18,147 nt of DNA from Caryophanales bacterium UBA5026 (lineage in GTDB: Bacteria > Bacillota_I > Bacilli_A > RF39 > UBA660). A model generated the notes under the pieces. It was not told where the DNA came from and did no database searches. It saw only the letters and a program-made list of their open reading frames with translations. This document shows positions 13,591 through 18,147 of the stretch, piece after piece. The position numbers were made by a program, and so were the translations under genes. Location of the stretch: positions 1 through 18,147 of the forward strand of contig DICM01000037.1 in NCBI GenBank assembly GCA_002416285.1, read 5' to 3'. How positions within the stretch are numbered: position 1 is the stretch's first letter; each line of letters begins with the position of its first letter.

Positions 13591-15006
13591 TGTGACTCCC
13601 CCATCTTCTACCTTTACTACAATCTTTCCTACAAACTGTAACAAGAAGGAATATCTCTCTTCCTCATCTAAATAGTCCCAGTTTAATTTTAAATTGGTAA
13701 TAAATTTCTTAATCAAAGAAGAATCAATTTGTTCTTCTTTTTCTTTTGTAAAACTACGCAACTGTTCTTCAATTAACTCTTTTTGCTCTACGATATCCGA
13801 AATAAATTCTTTATAATCCTCACTTGTAATTGCCTCATCAATAAATAAAGTCTGTACTCTCTTTCTTTTTTTATCTAGATTATCTAACTCTTTTTGCAAT
13901 AAATCAACCTCTTCTTGATTGTTAGAGTCCTTAGGTAATTCAATATCCTCATCTAATGTAATCGTTTCAATATAACTCTCAAAAGCGTTCAAAATCTTAT
14001 TGTGTGAAATACCAGGACAATTACACTTTCCTAGTTGCCTATTATTACAATAATAAGAAATATAAGTTTTCCCCTTTTGAACCTGTTGCTTGGCATGGAA
14101 TCTAGAACCACAGTTTCCACATATTAACACACTACTAAAATAAGCATTAACACTTGGAAGTTTCTTAATATTAAATTTCTTTCGTTTTGAAATTTGTTCT
14201 TGAACTTTATTAAAAGTATCCTCATCAATAATTGCCTTATGACTACCATCCACTTCAAATGCTCGGTTCTTTAATTTCTTACCAACACCATAGCGAATCT
14301 TACCAATATAAAGAGGATTGGTTAGAATAGACTTAATCGTACTTTGACTCCAAGAGCCCCCCCTCTTGGTTGGAACATTGCTTTCATTAAATTCTTTCGC
14401 AATTGTAATCATCGCTTTTCCATTTAAAAACTTATCATAAACATCCCTCACAATTTGTGCCTCTAGAGGGCGTACAGCAAGTTTTCCCTCTCCGACAATA
14501 TAATCATAACCATACACCCCATTTACGTTCGTATAGCCTCCCTCACGTGTTTTTTGCTCATATCCAAAACTTACCCTCTCTGATAAGTTTTCACGTTCAA
14601 ACTCAGCAAACGTACCAATAATTTTTAAAAACATTCTGCCTACGGCATTACTCGTATCAAGTTTCTCTGTTTGTGAATTTAAAGAACAATCGTACAAATC
14701 AAATAACTTCATCAAATCCATCAAATCTGATAAAGAACGTGTTAGACGGTCTAACTTATAAACCAATACATTGTTGATATTTTTCTTTTTAATCTCTTCC
14801 AGCATACTCTTAATCTGGGGACGATCTTTCAAATTTTTTCCACTGATTCCATCATCAATATAAATATTGTAAAGTTCCCACCCATTGGCCTCTAAATATT
14901 TGGTTAATTTCTCCTTTTGTGCATTAATAGAAAAACCTTCAGTTGCTTGATCCTCCGTTGAAACACGTATATAAATAGCCGTTGTCATAATTTCATTCGT
15001 TACCAT
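13567..15006 (-). CDS. Large serine recombinase (site-specific integrase)
   Basis: Catalyses integration and, with a partner, excision of the element through a phospho-serine intermediate. Seen in 479 residues: the resolvase domain with IYIRVSTEDQ (R14, catalytic S16), YKLDRLTRS (D86, R87, R90) and FAEFERENLSER; the recombinase domain (about 155-285) with the typical YGYD and WSQSTIKSILTNPLYIGKIRYG; a zinc ribbon with C296, C299, C320 and C328/C330; a coiled coil (about 365-425); and a C-terminal FVGKIVVKVE segment. AGGAGG lies 5 bases before the ATG on the minus strand. It stands at the right end, 66 bases from the crossover, reading inward, as usual for such integrases next to their attP. 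No good promoter is seen between its start and the element end. Expression may come from the chromosome side or, in the circle, across attP. Confidence 0.96.
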   Translation of the reverse strand: MVTNEIMTTAIYIRVSTEDQATEGFSINAQKEKLTKYLEANGWELYNIYIDDGISGKNLKDRPQIKSMLEEIKKKNINNVLVYKLDRLTRSLSDLMDLMKLFDLYDCSLNSQTEKLDTSNAVGRMFLKIIGTFAEFERENLSERVSFGYEQKTREGGYTNVNGVYGYDYIVGEGKLAVRPLEAQIVRDVYDKFLNGKAMITIAKEFNESNVPTKRGGSWSQSTIKSILTNPLYIGKIRYGVGKKLKNRAFEVDGSHKAIIDEDTFNKVQEQISKRKKFNIKKLPSVNAYFSSVLICGNCGSRFHAKQQVQKGKTYISYYCNNRQLGKCNCPGISHNKILNAFESYIETITLDEDIELPKDSNNQEEVDLLQKELDNLDKKRKRVQTLFIDEAITSEDYKEFISDIVEQKELIEEQLRSFTKEKEEQIDSSLIKKFITNLKLNWDYLDEEERYSFLLQFVGKIVVKVEDGGVTIKELKFN

Positions 15007-15022
15007 CGTTACCTCCTATGGT

Positions 15023-15057
15023 ACTACTTGCTAAATCTTATTCGATTTGTTAGTAGT
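15023..15057. repeat. Inverted repeat between recombinase start and attR
   Basis: ACTACT (15023-15028) and AAATC (15033-15037) pair with GATTT (15044-15048) and AGTAGT (15052-15057). It touches the outer edge of the attP arm at 15057. It may be an accessory recombinase or regulator site, or an RNA hairpin in the recombinase leader. Confidence 0.5.
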
Positions 15058-15081
15058 TATTCACACACGACTAAACTAGTA
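15057..15081 (+). other. attR junction
   Basis: The element arm TTATTCACACACGAC (15057-15071) is followed by the core TAAA (15072-15075) and the host half-site CTAGTA (15076-15081). Joined to the arm at 3745-3759 it gives attP, whose centre ACGACTAAAGTCGT is a perfect inverted repeat around TAAA; the full arms match at 13 of 15 positions. Confidence 0.88.
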
Positions 15082-15597
15082 CGTTTCTATAAAGGAGTCG
15101 ACGGATTAAAAACAGGATTTACCGAAGGTGCTGGCTATTGCTTAACAGCAACAGCTCAAAAGAGTAATATGCGATTAATCGCAACCGTTATGGGTGAAGA
15201 ATCAAGTACAACAAGAAATGCAGAGGTTACATCAATGCTTGATTATGGATTCGCACAATATAAAGCAGAACAGATCTTAAAAAAAGAAAATGTATTAGCA
15301 AAAATAGAAGTCGACAAAGGAAAATCAAAATATGTTGAAATTATTCCAAAGAATGACATCAATGTTGTAATGAAAAAAACAGATAAATTAGGAAAAATTA
15401 CTTACGATTTAAAATTAGATACATTAAAGGCTCCAATTAAACAAGGAGATGAGATTGGTACCCTTTATATTAAACAGGATGGAAAAGATTTAAATCAAGT
15501 GAAAGTAACTATTACAAAAGACTTAAAAAAGGCGACTTTCTTAGAATTATTCTTCCGTTATTTTACTGATATTACTACTGGATCCGTAAAATTTTAA
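15076..15597 (+). CDS. dacF: D-alanyl-D-alanine carboxypeptidase, 3' fragment (split by element)
   Basis: The C-terminal part of the interrupted carboxypeptidase, 173 codons plus stop. It begins LVRFYKGVDGLKTGFTEGAGYCLT with the third active-site motif KTG (residues 222-224 of the rejoined protein), continues through ATVMGEESSTTRNAEVTSMLDYGF, and ends with the beta-sandwich C-terminal domain and an amphipathic, aromatic tail (FLELFFRYFTDI) that would hold the enzyme to the membrane. The frame is open upstream to a TTG at 15028, but no ribosome site precedes it, so this half is probably not translated while the element is in place. There are no frameshifts or stops in either half, which suggests recent insertion or selection for restoring the gene by excision. 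Confidence 0.9.
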   Translation, partial: LVRFYKGVDGLKTGFTEGAGYCLTATAQKSNMRLIATVMGEESSTTRNAEVTSMLDYGFAQYKAEQILKKENVLAKIEVDKGKSKYVEIIPKNDINVVMKKTDKLGKITYDLKLDTLKAPIKQGDEIGTLYIKQDGKDLNQVKVTITKDLKKATFLELFFRYFTDITTGSVKF

Positions 15598-15617
15598 AGC
15601 TCGAAAGAGCTTTTTTT
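15596..15617 (+). terminator. Terminator of the carboxypeptidase gene
   Basis: AAAGCTC-GAAA-GAGCTTT (15596-15613) followed by further T. A tight stem with a GAAA tetraloop overlapping the stop codon. Confidence 0.88.
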
Positions 15618-15650
15618 ATGCTTAAAAAAATGAGATTATACAAAATTGCA

Positions 15651-15686
15651 AAATAAATCCCAATAGCAAATATGCACACTGGGATT
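15651..15686 (-). terminator. Terminator of the DUF11-like gene
   Basis: On the minus strand AATCCCA (15686-15680) pairs with TGGGATT (15662-15656), followed by TATTTT. It lies just after the stop codon of the minus-strand gene. Confidence 0.6.
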
Positions 15687-15701
15687 CACATTAGGCATCA
15701 A

Positions 15702-16088
15702 TTACACTCTTTCCACTTGGAAAGTAACTACTGTACTTGATGTAGCCGCTATATCTGATAAATTAACTGTTAAAAGTCCCGTTCCTGCATCAAATGTATA
15801 ATCAGCAGGATCGGCAACGATACCATCTATTGTAACGGTTCCAGCAACTAAAGTCGCTAAAGTAGGATCAATTGTATCCGTAACTACTGGCGCTACATAT
15901 GCAGTAGCACTTTGGTTATCGATTGTAATAGTATATGTTAAAGTTCCAGTTGCCCATGCCTGTCGATTAGCTGTTTTAGTAATATTTAGATCATCTATCA
16001 ACGGAGTAACAACGGCTTCTGTAGCAATAGAAGTTGTTAACCCATTATATGTTCCAGTCGCATTCGCAATATTGGTTATTTCGTTCAC
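15702..16088 (-). CDS. DUF11-like single-repeat protein
   Basis: A 128-residue protein made mostly of one DUF11-type beta-sandwich repeat. Seen: LTYTITIDNQSATAYVAPVV, then TDTIDPTLATLVAGTVTIDG, YTFDAGTGLLTVNLSDI and TVVTFQVERV, the usual order of that repeat. The start is GTG at 16088, with AGGAGGTGAGTTT in front; the open frame goes 7 codons further up, but through this ribosome site itself. DUF11 repeats normally occur in secreted or wall proteins, often in series. Here there is one repeat, no signal peptide and no anchor, which is odd. It is divergent from the large beta-helix protein, and the two may belong to one surface system. It lies outside the element. Confidence 0.75.
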   Translation of the reverse strand: MNEITNIANATGTYNGLTTSIATEAVVTPLIDDLNITKTANRQAWATGTLTYTITIDNQSATAYVAPVVTDTIDPTLATLVAGTVTIDGIVADPADYTFDAGTGLLTVNLSDIAATSSTVVTFQVERV

Positions 16089-16235
16089 AAACTCACCTCC
16101 TTTTAACACTACAGTTTATTCTATGCTTCTTTATTTAATTGTTTAATCATTCCCCCTACTGCGATCTAGCACTATCTTAGTTCCATTAATTATTCAAGAA
16201 ACAATATGAACAATATAATAAAGTAAGGTGATTGT

Positions 16236-18113
16236 ATGACAATTATAGACAGCACAACAGTTGTAGTTTTTAATTCTAATGAATTAAAAACAGTATTAGA
16301 AGGAAATAATACATATTCTTTAATTTACTTTGGTGCAAATATCACACTAACATCAGGAATAACTATTTTACCGTCGAAAACAAGTATTACTATCGATGGT
16401 ACCTACGAAGGAATAAGATATACCTATGAAGATATGAACAGTGCTGATTTTACCTATACGATTGGTATAAGAAGTGCTAGTAGTGTCCGAATCACTATGC
16501 AAAACATCGATCTAATTGGACACAATTATTATGGCATCATTGCTGTTGCAGATTTAACCACAACCAGTGGAGTCGTTTTAACTTATAATAACGCCAATTA
16601 CACGGGTCCACAGATTACTTATTGTGCCTACGGAACCGTAAGATATATCGATTGCAACATTAATATTCAAGCGAGTTACTCGCCAGCAAATGAAGTTGCA
16701 GAATGTAGTATTGTCGAAATTGGCGGTACTACGACCATTTATCACACATCAACTACAACATCCATGTTTTGGTTCAGAGGAATTTCAAACCCTATTTTTA
16801 GAATATTAGATAACGCAAATGTCACCATTACATCCATAAATTCTTATCTCTATTATATCGAAGGTGCGAGAAGTTTATCACTTACTTTCGGCAATAATTC
16901 CAGTACAAATATAACAGTAGCTACCGGCATGTGCTATGCTGCACAAACTGCAAATAGTGTTTTAATAGATACCAATGCGACTTTAAATATCGAGCAAACA
17001 TCTAGAAATGCAACTTATGCCACTTGGTATATATCCAATCTATTTCAAATGAACAATTCATCCAATTTAAAAATGATTAGTAACTATACGGGAATCACTA
17101 CGACAAACTACAATTTGGTATTTAATAGTGCAAGTGCTCAATTTATTTTAAACAATCCGGAAAGCATAATATTCTATAACAATAATACGAAAGCACTAAA
17201 TTCTACGAGCACTACTGCATTTAACTTTAACATACCTCAGTTTAATCGTTGGATTACTGCTAAAACGTTAAATCAAGCCGGTGATATCTATGATATTCCA
17301 AATTATTCGTGGTATAAATTAGAAAATACTGGCAATATAGAATTAGCTGGTACCATTACTTCTTCTGCAACAACCATATCAACTAACAATCTTACTGCGA
17401 ACGAATTAGCTACATTACCATCTCTAACAAATCTCACTTTTCAAAATACACCTGTTTTCTCCATTGGTAGACCAAGTATAACAATTAATCCAATCACAGA
17501 TCAATCAACAGAAATAACAGGAACAACTACTCCGAATGCGGATGTTCGAATAAGCTATAATACAAATGATTACTATGTTGTAGCAGATAGTAGTGGGCAC
17601 TATGTTTATCCTCTTTCAACAACATTACCAATAGGAACTGAAATAAGTTTTGTTTCCAATCTAGCAAATTCCTTTTTATATCGTTTCCGTACCGTAGAAA
17701 TCATTTATCCCGGAGATTTATCCATTGAATCTGCAACAGAAATCTTAACCTTTACACTAGAACCAATCTCATCATCACCTACGTTATGTCCAAGATCAAG
17801 TACCTTAAAAGTTGTAGTAAATGATTCGAGAATTACTCCGACAAATTGGAAATTATATGCAACAATTAATCATGAATTACAAAGTCAAAACGGTCATATA
17901 TTAACGAATGGTCTAGTTTACATCGATGAAAATAACAACTTAACGATTCTCTCCTCTACACCAACCTTAGTATATACACAACCCACCATTACTACCGGCG
18001 AAACTGAGGTAGAATGGCCAGATGATGAGGGAATATTATTGCAACTCAATATCGTTCCTATTATAGTTGGTGAAACCTATACGGCAACAATTAATTGGAG
18101 TATTGAAGAATAA
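16236..18113 (+). CDS. Large beta-helix / Ig-like surface-type protein
   Basis: A 625-residue protein rich in Thr, Ser, Asn and Ile. Residues 1 to about 400 look like a right-handed beta-helix of the pectate-lyase-like adhesin kind (FGANITLTSGITI, TSITIDGTYEGIRY, MQNIDLIGHNYYG, ADLTTTSGVVLTYNNANYTG). About 411-490 resembles a bacterial Ig-like repeat (ITINPITDQSTEITGTTTPN, DVRISYN, DSSGHYVYPL). The end (about 493-625) is beta-rich with TNWKLYATINHEL and ATINWSIEE, which recalls WxL-type wall-binding domains. AAGGTGATTGT precedes the ATG, and TATAAT lies at 16214-16219. No signal peptide is seen at this start, and no upstream start would add one, although everything else says extracellular. 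An adhesin or structural surface role is likely; the WxL link is uncertain. Confidence 0.7.
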   Translation: MTIIDSTTVVVFNSNELKTVLEGNNTYSLIYFGANITLTSGITILPSKTSITIDGTYEGIRYTYEDMNSADFTYTIGIRSASSVRITMQNIDLIGHNYYGIIAVADLTTTSGVVLTYNNANYTGPQITYCAYGTVRYIDCNINIQASYSPANEVAECSIVEIGGTTTIYHTSTTTSMFWFRGISNPIFRILDNANVTITSINSYLYYIEGARSLSLTFGNNSSTNITVATGMCYAAQTANSVLIDTNATLNIEQTSRNATYATWYISNLFQMNNSSNLKMISNYTGITTTNYNLVFNSASAQFILNNPESIIFYNNNTKALNSTSTTAFNFNIPQFNRWITAKTLNQAGDIYDIPNYSWYKLENTGNIELAGTITSSATTISTNNLTANELATLPSLTNLTFQNTPVFSIGRPSITINPITDQSTEITGTTTPNADVRISYNTNDYYVVADSSGHYVYPLSTTLPIGTEISFVSNLANSFLYRFRTVEIIYPGDLSIESATEILTFTLEPISSSPTLCPRSSTLKVVVNDSRITPTNWKLYATINHELQSQNGHILTNGLVYIDENNNLTILSSTPTLVYTQPTITTGETEVEWPDDEGILLQLNIVPIIVGETYTATINWSIEE

Positions 18114-18147
18114 AAAAAGAAGTTTTGATTATAATACCTTTAAAGTT

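Larger units (their letters stand above)
3741..15075. mobile_element. Serine-recombinase integrative element inserted in dacF-like gene
   Basis: The boundaries come from the interrupted host gene. The 4-base core TAAA occurs once at each end (3741-3744 and 15072-15075), giving an element of 11,331 bp with one core counted. Removing it restores the carboxypeptidase frame exactly. The element is visibly more AT-rich than its flanks. It carries a large serine recombinase at the right end, a RepL-like replication protein, an XRE regulator and accessory cargo of defence character. No relaxase, coupling protein, type IV secretion gene or phage structural gene is seen, so it is not a self-transmissible ICE or a complete prophage. 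It may be a mobilisable or satellite-like element, or a decayed one. Confidence 0.93.

Noticed and set aside
15028..15075. TTG at 15028 as a true start giving an independent 189-residue protein
   Set aside because: No ribosome site precedes it on the plus strand; the AGGAGG complement nearby belongs to the recombinase on the other strand. The codons up to 15075 are element sequence.
3741..15075. Complete prophage or self-transmissible ICE
   Set aside because: No capsid, tail, terminase, lysis, relaxase or secretion genes are visible in the 11.3 kb.

Overview
The window comes from a low-GC Gram-positive bacterium that uses the standard genetic code. Evidence includes strong AGGAGG-type ribosome binding sites, TTGACA/TATAAT promoters, a prolipoprotein, and a DacF-type D,D-carboxypeptidase. 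A Bacilli or Mollicutes-related gut lineage is a guess from style only, including a rather short SMC and secreted-type repeat proteins beside it.

The chromosomal backbone occupies both ends. At the left, smc (chromosome condensation) is on the minus strand and diverges from a D-alanyl-D-alanine carboxypeptidase gene (dacF-like). At the right, after the second half of the same carboxypeptidase gene, come a small DUF11-like protein (minus) and a 625-residue beta-helix/Ig-like adhesin-type protein (plus).

Between them lies an 11.3 kb integrated element (about 3741-15075) that cuts the carboxypeptidase gene in two, between its SxN and KTG active-site motifs. The element carries a large serine recombinase at its right end, transcribed inward. 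The junctions share only the core TAAA. Joining the outer flanks at this core restores one uninterrupted 383-codon reading frame (attB). Joining the inner ends gives attP with 15-bp arms that match at 13 of 15 positions as an inverted repeat. The boundaries are therefore well fixed.

Element cargo, left to right: (1) a promoter with a terminator-like leader, then five genes for nucleotide enzymes: nucleoside 2-deoxyribosyltransferase-like, dTMP-kinase-like, Fe-S uracil-DNA-glycosylase-like, MazG-like pyrophosphohydrolase and histidine phosphatase; (2) a second copy of the same promoter and leader, then a small stop-interrupted membrane ORF and a 477-residue HEPN protein (ApeA-like layout); (3) a RepL-like replication protein, a 29-residue ORF and a structured non-coding region; (4) an XRE regulator divergent from a small cysteine-rich lipoprotein with shared operator-like palindromes; (5) a five-pass membrane protein and a transglutaminase/papain-like protein; (6) two unrecognised small proteins; (7) the recombinase. 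No relaxase or conjugation gene is seen.

I infer a small integrative element whose cargo is mainly defence or phage-interference functions. The best candidate for something undescribed is the pair of modules, nucleotide-enzyme operon and HEPN effector, each behind a copy of the same covarying promoter-plus-hairpin leader.
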